Positions 22,223 to 29,551 of a DNA stretch of 64,000 bases are shown here, in pieces (the stretch's first letter is position 1; each line of letters starts with the position of its first letter). The notes beneath the pieces are model-generated. The model was not told the origin of the DNA. It saw only the letters and a program-made list of their open reading frames with translations, and searched no databases. Origin of the DNA: Streptomyces chrestomyceticus JCM 4735 (GTDB lineage: Bacteria; Actinomycetota; Actinomycetes; Streptomycetales; Streptomycetaceae); NCBI RefSeq assembly GCF_003865135.1, contig NZ_BHZC01000001.1, forward strand, positions 7,688,001 through 7,752,000, written 5' to 3'. A program made the translations under genes and the position numbers.

Positions 22223-23026
22223 ATGCGGCACGCCACCACGGACGACGACCTCATTCGTACGTTGCGCCCCCTGCTCGCCGCCGAAGTCGCGGCCGAGGCG
22301 TCCGCCGCCGGAGCCGACGCCGAAGACCTAGAACAAGGCGTGTGGGCCCGGCTGCTGGAACACACCCGCGCGGCCGGGCCGCCCGCCGAACCCGCCCGCT
22401 GGCTGCGCCACGCGGTCCGCGCCGAAGTCCGCGGCGCACGGCGGCTGGCGCAGTGGGAGACCCCGTACGACCCCACCGGACCGCAGCCCCCGATCGCCGC
22501 CGTCGCCGAACGCGCGGCCCTGGAGGCCGAGGCGCGCCGGGCCCTCCTCGCCGTCGCCGAACGGCTCCCCGGACGCTGCCCCGCCCTGGTACGCGCCCTG
22601 TTGTCGCGCTCCGACCTCACCTATCGCGAAATCGCGTCCGCGTTGGGAATGTCACAGGGCAGCTTGGGGCCGGTCCGTTCCCGTTGCCTGGAATGCCTGC
22701 GCAGAATGCTCACGGCGGAGGTTGCCGCTGCGCGAAACCGGGGAGTCCGGAAGCAGCAGCGTCAGTCACGCCACGACGGCGGCGTGCACCCCACGGCGCC
22801 GTCGGTCAGGGCAACCGGTCCGGGCGTACCCTCGCACCCTCTGCGCGCCCGGGCGCACCGAACCGAACAAGGGGAGGCAAACGCGCATGGGCATGAGCGT
22901 GACCGTCTCGGCAGCGACCGACCAGGACGCCGAGCAGATCCTCAAACTCCAGTACCTCTGCTACCAGCCGGAGGCCGCGCTGTACGACGACTACTCGATC
23001 CCGCCGCTCACCCAGACCCTGGATGA
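22223..23026 (+). CDS. Sigma-70-like (region 4) regulatory protein; 3' end uncertain
   Basis: From ATG 22223: EDLEQGVWARLLEHTRAA resembles sigma region 2, and LVRALLSRSDLTYREIASAL GMSQGSLGPVRSRCLECLRRM is a clear sigma region-4 HTH. After residue ~175 the sequence turns into Arg/His/Pro-rich text with no family resemblance, and the frame runs 140 nt into the GNAT gene. A -1 shift, of the kind seen in six other genes here, would end it at TGA 22894-22896, an ATGA overlap with the second GNAT Met; but codon bias does not clearly support that. Treat the end as unknown. Regulon unknown. Confidence 0.6.
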   Translation: MRHATTDDDLIRTLRPLLAAEVAAEASAAGADAEDLEQGVWARLLEHTRAAGPPAEPARWLRHAVRAEVRGARRLAQWETPYDPTGPQPPIAAVAERAALEAEARRALLAVAERLPGRCPALVRALLSRSDLTYREIASALGMSQGSLGPVRSRCLECLRRMLTAEVAAARNRGVRKQQRQSRHDGGVHPTAPSVRATGPGVPSHPLRARAHRTEQGEANAHGHERDRLGSDRPGRRADPQTPVPLLPAGGRAVRRLLDPAAHPDPG

Positions 23027-23405
23027 CCTGCGTGCCGAACTGAGCGACGCCTGCGTGGTGGTGGCCCGGCTCGGCACGGAGGTCGTCGGGGCGGTGCGCG
23101 GCACGGTCGGCGCCGACGGCACCGCCGCCATCGGCACGCTCGTCGTCCACCCGCGGATGCAGCGCCACGGACTCGGCGGACGGCTGCTGTCCGCGGTCGA
23201 GGAGCGGCTGGCCACGGAGCGCTCGGCCAAGCGCTTCCGGCTGACCGCCGGGCACCGCAGCGAGGCCAACCTGCGCCTGTACCGCAGCCACGGCTACGCC
23301 CCCGTCGGCACCGAGCAGGTCAGCCCCCGGCTCAGCCGCATCACGCTGGAGAAGGAGGCGGCCGGCGTGGAAGGCGCGCCGCAGGACTACGTGGCGAGCG
23401 CCTGA
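22887..23405 (+). CDS. GNAT-family N-acetyltransferase
   Basis: 172 aa. ATG 22887 is 9 nt after AAGGGGAGG; a second in-frame ATG at 22893 is less well spaced. GNAT core: GTLVVHPRMQRHGLGGRLLSAVEERLA (acetyl-CoA pyrophosphate loop RHGLGG) and SEANLRLYRSHGYAPVGTEQ. The N-terminal part (AEQILKLQYLCYQPEAALYDDY) is family-specific. Substrate unknown. It follows the sigma-like gene closely, probably in one operon. Confidence 0.88.
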   Translation: MGMSVTVSAATDQDAEQILKLQYLCYQPEAALYDDYSIPPLTQTLDDLRAELSDACVVVARLGTEVVGAVRGTVGADGTAAIGTLVVHPRMQRHGLGGRLLSAVEERLATERSAKRFRLTAGHRSEANLRLYRSHGYAPVGTEQVSPRLSRITLEKEAAGVEGAPQDYVASA

Positions 23406-23441
23406 CCGGCCGGTCCCGTACAGCGGGGGCCTGCCGGCGCA

Positions 23442-23894
23442 TCACGCCCGGCGGGCCCGCCGCAGCCAGAGCAGACCGGTCACCGGCAGGAAGACCGGAA
23501 TGAAGAGGTAGCCCATCCCGAAGTTCGACCAGACGGTGGCGTCCGGGAAGGCGGAGCGGTCCACCAGCGTCCAGGTACCGACGCCGAGCACGCCGGCCAG
23601 CTCCAGCGCACAGCACACGACCGCCGCCCTGCGGGCCCCCTCCCCGCCGCGCACCAGCGAGAACAGGATGAAGGCGTAGACCACCGCGGAGACCGCGGAC
23701 AGGATGTACGCCAGCGGCGCCCGGTCGAACTGCGCGATCAGTTGGTAGGCCGCGCGCGACGCGGCGGCGACGGTGAAGACGCCGTACAGGGCCACCAGCA
23801 GCCGCCCGGGGCCGGTGCCCAGGGAGCGCCGCTGACCGGCGGCGCCCTTCGGAGCGGTCTCGGAGGACCGGGCTCCCTCGGATGTCTCAGGCAT
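23442..23894 (-). CDS. Four-TM integral membrane protein
   Basis: 150 aa. After ~35 hydrophilic residues come four hydrophobic segments: RLLVALYGVFTVAAASRAAYQ, LAYILSAVSAVVYAFILFSL, AAVVCCALELAGVLGVGTWT and GYLFIPVFLPVTGLLWLRRA, the last followed by a positive C-terminus. Its ATG (23894-23892) precedes the stop of the upstream membrane gene by a few nt, so the two are coupled and probably act together. No enzymatic motif. Function unknown. Confidence 0.75.
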   Translation of the reverse strand: MPETSEGARSSETAPKGAAGQRRSLGTGPGRLLVALYGVFTVAAASRAAYQLIAQFDRAPLAYILSAVSAVVYAFILFSLVRGGEGARRAAVVCCALELAGVLGVGTWTLVDRSAFPDATVWSNFGMGYLFIPVFLPVTGLLWLRRARRA

Positions 23895-24255
23895 GGCCGC
23901 CTCCCCAGATGTCGAACAGCCGCACTTCCAGTACGGCGAGGACCACCGCGCCCGCCGCGACGGTGGCCGAGCCCCAGCGGGTCCGCTCCGAGAGCGACAG
24001 GAAACCGGTGGCCGGTACGCAGGCCGCCGCCCCGACCAGATAGGCGACGAAGATCGCCGTACCGTCGCGCGGTGTCTGGCCACCCCCCAACTGCACCAGT
24101 CCGACGATCAGTTGGACCACGCCCAGCAGCGAGACCAGGGCCATGCCGATGAAGTGCCAGTCCTTCGTCGGCTCGTCGCGGTACGCGGCGAAACCGCACC
24201 AGGCGGCCAGGGCGAGCGCGGTCACGCCGATCGCGACCGTCAGCGCGTCGATCAC
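23887..24255 (-). CDS. Four-TM integral membrane protein, partner of the next gene
   Basis: 122 aa, GTG start at 24255 after GCGGAGG. Hydrophobic segments: LTVAIGVTALALAAWCGFAAY, FIGMALVSLLGVVQLIVGLV, AIFVAYLVGAAACVPATGFL and SATVAAGAVVLAVLEVRLFD. Overlaps the downstream four-TM gene by 8 nt, suggesting a two-subunit membrane complex. I do not recognise a family with known function. Confidence 0.75.
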   Translation of the reverse strand: MIDALTVAIGVTALALAAWCGFAAYRDEPTKDWHFIGMALVSLLGVVQLIVGLVQLGGGQTPRDGTAIFVAYLVGAAACVPATGFLSLSERTRWGSATVAAGAVVLAVLEVRLFDIWGGGHA

Positions 24256-24599
24256 CGGGACCTCCGCGCGGCGCGGCTGCGCGCAGTGGAGAAAAGGGGC
24301 ATGAGGTGACTCTAATCGGCGGCCGGGCGGGGGGCGCGCGCGGGCCCGCCGGTCACGGGTGGGTGATCTCCGGAGGCCGGGCGCGGGCACGCGGGGCGGT
24401 CGACCGTGGACGCCGCGACCGGCCGCCTGGGGGCACCCGTAGACGTCGCGACCGGTCGCCTGGGATCACCCGTGGCCGTCGCGACCGGCCGCCTGCGGTC
24501 GCTCCGAACGGCTGCCCGCGGGCGCTCCGGCCGGTCACTCCGAGCAGTTGCCCGCACTTTCTCCGCCCGGTCACCCCCTGTCACGTACCCTGGCGCAGC
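24256..24599. repeat. Gene-free 344-bp gap with three 33-bp tandem repeats
   Basis: Three consecutive 33-bp units occupy 24409-24441, 24442-24474 and 24475-24507; units 1 and 2 match closely, unit 3 diverges in its last third. All share the core CGCGACCGG(C/T)CGCCTG. Open frames through them (65-73 codons on either strand) have repeat-derived low-complexity sequences and no ribosome-binding site, so I do not call a gene. The -10-like TACCCT at 24586-24591 belongs to the next gene. Confidence 0.6.
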
Positions 24600-25247
24600 A
24601 TGAAGATCTCTGCAGCCGCCCTGCTCTTCGACAACGACGGCACCCTCGTCTCCTCCATGGACTCCGTGAACCGCTGCTGGACCAGGTGGGCCGAGGAGTA
24701 CGGCATCACGCCCGGGGAATTCGCCCGGGTCGAGCTGCACGGCCGCCCGGCCGCCGAGATCATCGCTGATCTGCTGCCCGCCGCCCGGGTACCGGAGGCG
24801 CTGGCCCGGATCGATCAACTGGAGGTCGAGGACGTCCCGGGCGGCGTGGTCGCGCTGCCCGGCACCCTCGCGCTGCTGTCGCAGCTTCCGCCGGAGCGCT
24901 GGGCGGTCGTCACCTCCGCCACCGCCCGGCTGGCCGAGGCCCGGCTCGCCGAGGTCGGCATCCGTCCGAAGGCCCTGATAGCCGCCGACGACATCACCCG
25001 AGGCAAGCCCGACCCCGAGCCGTTCCTGCTGGCCGCCCGGCGGCTGGGCGTGGACCCGGCCGACTGCGTGGTCTTCGAGGACGCGCCCGCCGGGCTGCGG
25101 GCCGGCCGTGCGGCGGGCATGACCACCGTGGCGTTGACCACAACCCACCAGGCCGGTGAGCTGTCCGCCGACGTGATCGTCGAGAACCTGTCGGCGGTGT
25201 CCGTGCAGGCCACGGCGGACGGTCTGGAGATCACCACGGCGGACTGA
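24600..25247 (+). CDS. HAD-superfamily phosphatase (beta-phosphoglucomutase/sugar phosphatase-like)
   Basis: 215 aa. HAD motifs: I ALLFDNDGTLVSSMDSV (nucleophile and acid Asp; note DND in place of the commoner DxD/DLD spacing), II WAVVTSATARLA, III Lys in RGKPDPEPFLLAA, IV VVFEDAPAGLRAG. The cap domain with HGRPAAEIIADLLP resembles sugar-phosphate phosphatases. ATG 24600 lies 8 nt after TACCCT with no Shine-Dalgarno; likely leaderless. Cytosolic; substrate probably a small phosphorylated sugar, not provable here. Confidence 0.9.
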   Translation: MKISAAALLFDNDGTLVSSMDSVNRCWTRWAEEYGITPGEFARVELHGRPAAEIIADLLPAARVPEALARIDQLEVEDVPGGVVALPGTLALLSQLPPERWAVVTSATARLAEARLAEVGIRPKALIAADDITRGKPDPEPFLLAARRLGVDPADCVVFEDAPAGLRAGRAAGMTTVALTTTHQAGELSADVIVENLSAVSVQATADGLEITTAD

Positions 25248-25266
25248 CCCGCCGTCCACCCCTCGG

Positions 25267-25297
25267 TCAAGCCTGTCCGCCATACGGACAGGCTTGA
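25267..25297. promoter_or_regulatory. Perfect 13-bp inverted repeat upstream of the met leader ORF
   Basis: TCAAGCCTGTCCG (25267-25279) and CGGACAGGCTTGA (25285-25297) around CCATA. It can terminate the HAD gene, whose stop is 20 nt upstream. Its right arm also overlaps a TTGATC box (25294-25299) that could be the -35 of the leader promoter, so an operator role is equally possible. Confidence 0.55.
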
Positions 25298-25331
25298 TCG
25301 GTCCGTACGCCTGTCTGGTTTACTGGCGGAC

Positions 25332-25418
25332 ATGACCACGACGAGCAACCGCACCCCTGCGACCGAGGCGCTCCTGACGCCCGGTGCTCGTCGTATGTGT
25401 CGAATGTGTGACCGCTGA
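25332..25418 (+). CDS. Putative leader peptide ending in Met-Cys-Arg-Met-Cys, upstream of metNIQ
   Basis: A 28-codon ORF from ATG 25332, ending RRMCRMCDR then TGA (25416-25418). Five of its last seven codons before the stop are Met/Cys (Met22, Cys23, Met25, Cys26) or the Arg between them. A -10-like TTTACT (25319-25324) lies 7 nt upstream, so the ORF would start a leaderless mRNA. It sits about 210 nt before the methionine importer genes. The layout matches ribosome-sensing leaders: stalling at scarce Met or Cys could change folding or termination downstream. Existence as a translated peptide is inference. Confidence 0.5.
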   Translation: MTTTSNRTPATEALLTPGARRMCRMCDR

Positions 25419-25628
25419 GGGCCCCCGCCGAGCCTCGCGCCCCGAAGCGAGACCCGCCGCCTTGCGCCGTGCGAGACGTACACCGCCGTACCCCACGGAC
25501 CCGGCCGCCCCGCGTCACCGGAACCCGAAGCCGGGCCACCGCGCCCACAGCGCCCCCTCTCGGTCCTCCGTGCCGCACTCCGCAATGAATGCCCCGTGCC
25601 CGGCGGGCGAGCCGCCCGGCACACGACA

Positions 25629-26705
25629 GTGACGGAATTCCCAGTGATCACCACAACGGGCCTGACCAAGGTCTACCGCTCAGGAGACCGCGAAGTCACC
25701 GCCCTGGACGGCGTCGATCTGCACGTCCGCGAGGGCGAGGTGTACGGCGTCATCGGCCAGAGCGGCGCCGGCAAGTCCACCCTCATCCGCTGCGTCAACC
25801 TCCTGGAGCGCCCCACCTCCGGCACGGTCACCGTCGCCGGGCAGGAGCTGACCTCGCTGGCCGGCAACGGACAGCGCGCCAACGCCGCGCTGCGTGCCGC
25901 GCGCAGCCACATCGGCATGGTCTTCCAGCACTTCAACCTGCTGTCCTCGCGCACCGTCCAGGACAACATCGAGCTGCCGCTGGAGATCCTCAAGGTCGAC
26001 CGCCGCGAGCGCTCCCGCAAGGCCCTGGAACTGCTCGACCTGGTCGGTCTCGCCGACAAGGCCAAGGCGTACCCCGCCCAGCTCTCCGGCGGCCAGAAGC
26101 AGCGCGTCGGCATCGCCCGCGCCCTGGCCGGCGACCCCAAGGTGCTGCTCTCCGACGAGGCCACCAGCGCCCTGGACCCGGAGACCACCCGCTCCATCCT
26201 CCAGCTCCTGCGCGACCTCAACCGCCAGCTCGGCCTGACCGTGCTGCTGATCACGCACGAGATGGACGTCGTCAAGACGATCTGCGACTCGGCCGCGCTG
26301 ATGAAGAACGGCCGCGTCGTCGAGCAGGGCACCGTCTCCGAGCTGCTCGCCACCCCCGGCTCCGAGCTGGCCCGCGAGCTGTTCCCGGTCGGCGGCGAGC
26401 CCTCCGGACCGGACCGCACCGTCGTGGACGTCACCTTCCACGGCGAGGCCGCCACCCGCCCGGTGATCTCCGAGCTGTCCCGTACGTACAACGTGGACAT
26501 CTCCATCCTGGGCGCCGCCATGGACACCGTCGGCGGCAGGCAGATCGGCCGGATGCGCATCGAGCTGCCCGGCCGCTTCGAGGACAACGTCGTGCCCATC
26601 GGCTTCCTGCGCGAGCAGGGCCTCCAGGTGGACGTGGCCGGCGATCCGGCCGAGCCCGCGACGACGGCGCCCGCCGGCGCGCTGGTGAAGGAAGGTGCCA
26701 AGTGA
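25629..26705 (+). CDS. metN: Methionine ABC transporter ATP-binding protein MetN
   Basis: About 358 aa. ATPase of the D/L-methionine importer. Walker A GQSGAGKSTLIR, Q-loop GMVFQHFNLL, signature LSGGQKQRVGIARALAGD, Walker B VLLSDEATSALD, switch His ITHEMDVV; C-terminal NIL domain (EAATRPVISELSRTYNVDIS ...) that binds methionine for feedback inhibition. Start choices: GTG 25629 or GTG 25644 (VITTTGLTKVY); the latter has GACGGA upstream and fits the family start better, so ~5 residues are in doubt. The 3' end overlaps metI (GTGA). Confidence 0.95.
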   Translation: MTEFPVITTTGLTKVYRSGDREVTALDGVDLHVREGEVYGVIGQSGAGKSTLIRCVNLLERPTSGTVTVAGQELTSLAGNGQRANAALRAARSHIGMVFQHFNLLSSRTVQDNIELPLEILKVDRRERSRKALELLDLVGLADKAKAYPAQLSGGQKQRVGIARALAGDPKVLLSDEATSALDPETTRSILQLLRDLNRQLGLTVLLITHEMDVVKTICDSAALMKNGRVVEQGTVSELLATPGSELARELFPVGGEPSGPDRTVVDVTFHGEAATRPVISELSRTYNVDISILGAAMDTVGGRQIGRMRIELPGRFEDNVVPIGFLREQGLQVDVAGDPAEPATTAPAGALVKEGAK

Positions 26706-27478
26706 CCTGGTCGCAGATGCAGCCGCTGCTGTACAACAACACGCTCGACACGCTCTTCATGGTGTGGTGGTCGACGTTCTACGCCGTCCTGTTCGGCATC
26801 CCGCTCGGCGTCCTGCTGATCCTGACCGACCGCGGCGGCGTCCTGCAGAACGTCGTGGTCAACAAGATCATCGGCGCGGTGGTGAACATCGGCCGGTCCT
26901 TCCCCTTCCTGATCCTGATGGTCGCGCTGATCCCCTTCACGCGTCTGATCGTCGGCGTCTCCATCGGCCCCACCGGCGCGGTCGTCCCCCTGGTGATCGC
27001 CGCCATCCCGTTCTTCGCCCGGCTCGTCGAGGCCGCGCTGCGCGAGGTCGACCACGGGCTGATCGAGGCCGCCCAGTCGATGGGCGGCGGCACCTGGACC
27101 ATCGTCTTCAAGGTGCTGCTGCCGCAGGCGCTGCCCGCGCTGGTCGCGGCCGTCACCACCACCGTCATCACGCTGATCGGCTACTCCGCCATCGCCGGCG
27201 CGGTGGGCGGCGGCGGCCTGGGCAACCTGGCCTACACCTACGGCTACCTCCAGTACGAGACCAACCTCATGGTCATCACCATCGTGCTGCTGATCGTCCT
27301 GGTCGTCGCCGTCCAGTTGCTCGGCGACCTGATCGTGCGCAGGCTGGCCCGCCGCGGCAGCCGCGGCTCCTCCTCCGTACGCGTCGGACTGCGCAAGGCA
27401 CCCGCCCCGGCCACCGCCGCCGGACAGACCGACGGGGCCGCATCCGCCGACACCCCCAAGGAGCGGGTCGGCGCCTGA
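26702..27478 (+). CDS. metI: Methionine ABC transporter permease MetI
   Basis: 258 aa. Inner-membrane permease with five or so TM segments (TLFMVWWSTFYAVLFGIPLG, FPFLILMVALIPFTRLIVGV, VVPLVIAAIPFFARLVEAAL, ALVAAVTTTVITLIGYSAIA, LMVITIVLLIVLVVAVQLLG). The cytosolic coupling loop EAAQSMGGGTWTIVFKVLLP is the EAA motif that docks on MetN. The C-terminal ~45 residues are a hydrophilic, Arg/Ala/Pro-rich tail longer than in E. coli MetI. Starts at GTG overlapping the metN stop. Confidence 0.95.
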   Translation: MTWSQMQPLLYNNTLDTLFMVWWSTFYAVLFGIPLGVLLILTDRGGVLQNVVVNKIIGAVVNIGRSFPFLILMVALIPFTRLIVGVSIGPTGAVVPLVIAAIPFFARLVEAALREVDHGLIEAAQSMGGGTWTIVFKVLLPQALPALVAAVTTTVITLIGYSAIAGAVGGGGLGNLAYTYGYLQYETNLMVITIVLLIVLVVAVQLLGDLIVRRLARRGSRGSSSVRVGLRKAPAPATAAGQTDGAASADTPKERVGA

Positions 27479-27583
27479 GACCGGGTCCAGCGGACCCTCT
27501 TGAGCCCGGACCCTTTGCCGGGCGCACCCCGCGCGGAGCCGCCGGCCCCGCGCGACCGAGAAACCGAGATAGGGGCACTCTTC

Positions 27584-28447
27584 GTGCGTACCACCCGCAA
27601 CATCACCGTGGCCGTCGCCGCCGCGGCAGCCGTCGCCCTCGGCGCGAGCGCCTGCAGCGCGCCCTCCGACGTCTCCTCCTCCGGAGGGGGCAAGAAGGCC
27701 GACAGCAGCGCGCCGCTGACCGTCGCCGCCAGCCCCACCCCGCACGGGGCGATCCTCAACTTCGTCCGCGACAAGCTCGCCGCGAAGGAAGGGCTCAAGC
27801 TGGAGGTGAAGGAGTTCAACGACTACAACCTGCCGAACAAGGTCACCGAGGACGGCCAGGTCGACGCGAACTTCTTCCAGCACAAGCCGTTCCTGGACAC
27901 CTACAACAAGAAGAACGGCACCCACGTCGTGCCGGTCGTCAACGTGGCCATCGAGCCGCTCGGCGTCTACTCCAAGAAGGTCAAGAAGCTCTCCGAGCTG
28001 CAGGCCGGCAACACCGTCTCGGTGCCCAACGACCCGTCCAACGAGGGCCGCGCGCTCAAGCTGCTCGCCGACAACGGCGTCATCACCCTCAAGAAGGGCG
28101 TCGGCTCGGACGCGAAGCTGACCGACGTCGAGGACGCCAAGGGCATCAAGATCACCGAGCTGGAGGCCGGGCAGGTCGCGCCGCGCCTCGCCGACGTGGA
28201 CGCCGCCGTCATCAACGGCAACTTCGCCATCGGCGCCCAGCTCAAGCCCTCCACCGACGCGCTCGCCCTGGAGAAGGCCGAGGGCAACCCGTACGCCAAC
28301 TTCCTGGCCGTCAAGAAGGGCAACGAGGACGACCCGCGGGTCAAGAAGCTGGCGAAGTTGCTGAACTCGCCCGAGGTCAAGAAGTTCATCGAGGACAAGT
28401 ACACGGACGGCTCGGTGATCCCGGCGTTCGGCGCTCCGCAGAGCTGA
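27584..28447 (+). CDS. metQ: Methionine-binding lipoprotein MetQ (NlpA family)
   Basis: 287 aa, GTG 27584 after AGGGG. Signal peptide VRTTRNITVAVAAAAAVALG followed by a lipobox-like ASAC, giving a lipid-anchored Cys, then a Ser/Gly/Lys linker and the NlpA solute-binding domain: VAASPTPHGAILNFVRDKLA, DGQVDANFFQHKPFLDTYNK, VPVVNVAIEPLGVYSKK, NDPSNEGRALKLL, VAPRLADVDAAVINGNFAI. It captures methionine outside the membrane for MetNI. 105 nt separate it from metI, enough for an extra promoter, but none is evident. Confidence 0.95.
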   Translation: MRTTRNITVAVAAAAAVALGASACSAPSDVSSSGGGKKADSSAPLTVAASPTPHGAILNFVRDKLAAKEGLKLEVKEFNDYNLPNKVTEDGQVDANFFQHKPFLDTYNKKNGTHVVPVVNVAIEPLGVYSKKVKKLSELQAGNTVSVPNDPSNEGRALKLLADNGVITLKKGVGSDAKLTDVEDAKGIKITELEAGQVAPRLADVDAAVINGNFAIGAQLKPSTDALALEKAEGNPYANFLAVKKGNEDDPRVKKLAKLLNSPEVKKFIEDKYTDGSVIPAFGAPQS

Positions 28448-28497
28448 TCGCCGTCACCGCAGGTCAGCCCCGTAAGGACGGCTGAGCCGGGCAGTCG

Positions 28498-28536
28498 ACG
28501 GGCCCCGGGAGCGCTCCGTGCGCCACCGGGGCCCGC
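28498..28536 (+). terminator. Terminator after metNIQ
   Basis: Arms 28498-28508 and 28526-28536 make an 11-pair G/C stem with a 17-nt loop. Confidence 0.6.
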
Positions 28537-28640
28537 GTGCGTGGCACATCCCCGGTCGGATGCTGCATCCTGGTGCACTCAAGACGGTCAACAGGGCCCG
28601 AACTTCGGAGCAGCACGGTCAACGGCGTTGGAGCAGCGGC

Positions 28641-29276
28641 ATGACATCCACCTTTCCGGACATCTCCATCAGCACGGATCGGTTGGTGCTTCGCCCTTTC
28701 GAAGAGGCCGACGTGCCCGCGCTCACCGAGATGATGAACGACGAGCTGACCGCCGCCTGGACCGCGCGGCCGCAGCCGTACACCACCGACACCGCCCGTG
28801 ACTGGGCCACCCGCCGGTCCGCCGCGGTCCGCACCGAAGGCCGCGGCATCGCCTTCGCCGTCACCGAGTTCCTCACCCAGCGCCTGGTCGGCACGGTCGA
28901 ACTCGACCGCACCGACTGGCGCATCCTGAGTACCGAGATCGCCTACGTCACCGCCCCCTGGGCGCGCGGCGAGGGCTACGCCTCCGAATCCGTCCTGGCC
29001 GTCGCGCAGTGGCTCTTCAGGGACCAGAAGTTCGAACGGGTCGAGCTGCGCACCGCCGCCGACAACACCGCCGCCCAGCAGGTCGCCCAGAAGGTCGGCT
29101 GCATCAGCGAGGGCGTGCTGCGCAACGCCTGGATAGCCCGCTCGCGCACCGAGGACGGCGGCTGGGCGGACATCCGTACGGACCTGATCGTGTGGAGCCT
29201 GCTGCCCGAGGACCTCGACGGCGTACCGGGCCGGATGGCCGACGCCAACGGCTTCGCCTATCCCGAGTGGAACTGA
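28641..29276 (+). CDS. GNAT-family acetyltransferase, RimJ/RimL-like
   Basis: 211 aa. RimJ/RimL type: TDRLVLRPFEEADVPALTEM at the N-terminus, then EIAYVTAPWARGEGYASESVLAVAQWLF (acetyl-CoA loop with RGEGYA) and ERVELRTAADNTAAQQVAQKVGCISEGVLRN, the characteristic N-A-x-S/A ... GF/GC ... EG-x-L-R signature. Such enzymes acetylate protein N-termini or small amines. Monocistronic between the met operon and cobL. Substrate unknown. Confidence 0.9.
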   Translation: MTSTFPDISISTDRLVLRPFEEADVPALTEMMNDELTAAWTARPQPYTTDTARDWATRRSAAVRTEGRGIAFAVTEFLTQRLVGTVELDRTDWRILSTEIAYVTAPWARGEGYASESVLAVAQWLFRDQKFERVELRTAADNTAAQQVAQKVGCISEGVLRNAWIARSRTEDGGWADIRTDLIVWSLLPEDLDGVPGRMADANGFAYPEWN

Positions 29277-29551
29277 GAGCCGGTGCCGTGACCCGGCCCG
29301 CCGGGGCCCGCGCGGCGGACACGGCCCGGCGGCCCGCGTGACCGGGCGGTTCCGGCCACTGCTGCCCCGGCCCGCCTCGCTGTGGTCCGGACCTCTCGGG
29401 GTAGTCTCGGCCTGCCCGCCGGACGCCGTGAGCGGCTGACCGCCGCCGCGCGAGACGCCCGGCGTGTCCGCGAGAGTGCAGCGTTCCGCAGTTCTGTCCC
29501 GTATTGCCCTGCCCTGTTCCGTAGCAAGCGAAGTTCAGGAGACTGACGACG

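Noticed and set aside
24406..24603. 65-codon ORF through the 33-bp repeats
   Set aside because: No ribosome-binding site, repeat-derived composition, overlaps the start of the HAD gene; the opposite strand has an equally plausible-looking frame.
25419..25628. SAM riboswitch in the metN leader
   Set aside because: I looked for the GGCAACC-type core of SAM-I/IV aptamers and did not see it. Infernal search against SAM families would be decisive.
29340..29551. Possible cobalamin riboswitch before cobL (GGCCACTGCTG near 29353 resembles a B12-box core)
   Set aside because: The conserved flanking elements of the cobalamin aptamer are not present in order, and the upstream part is simply G/C-rich. 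A covariance-model search would settle it.
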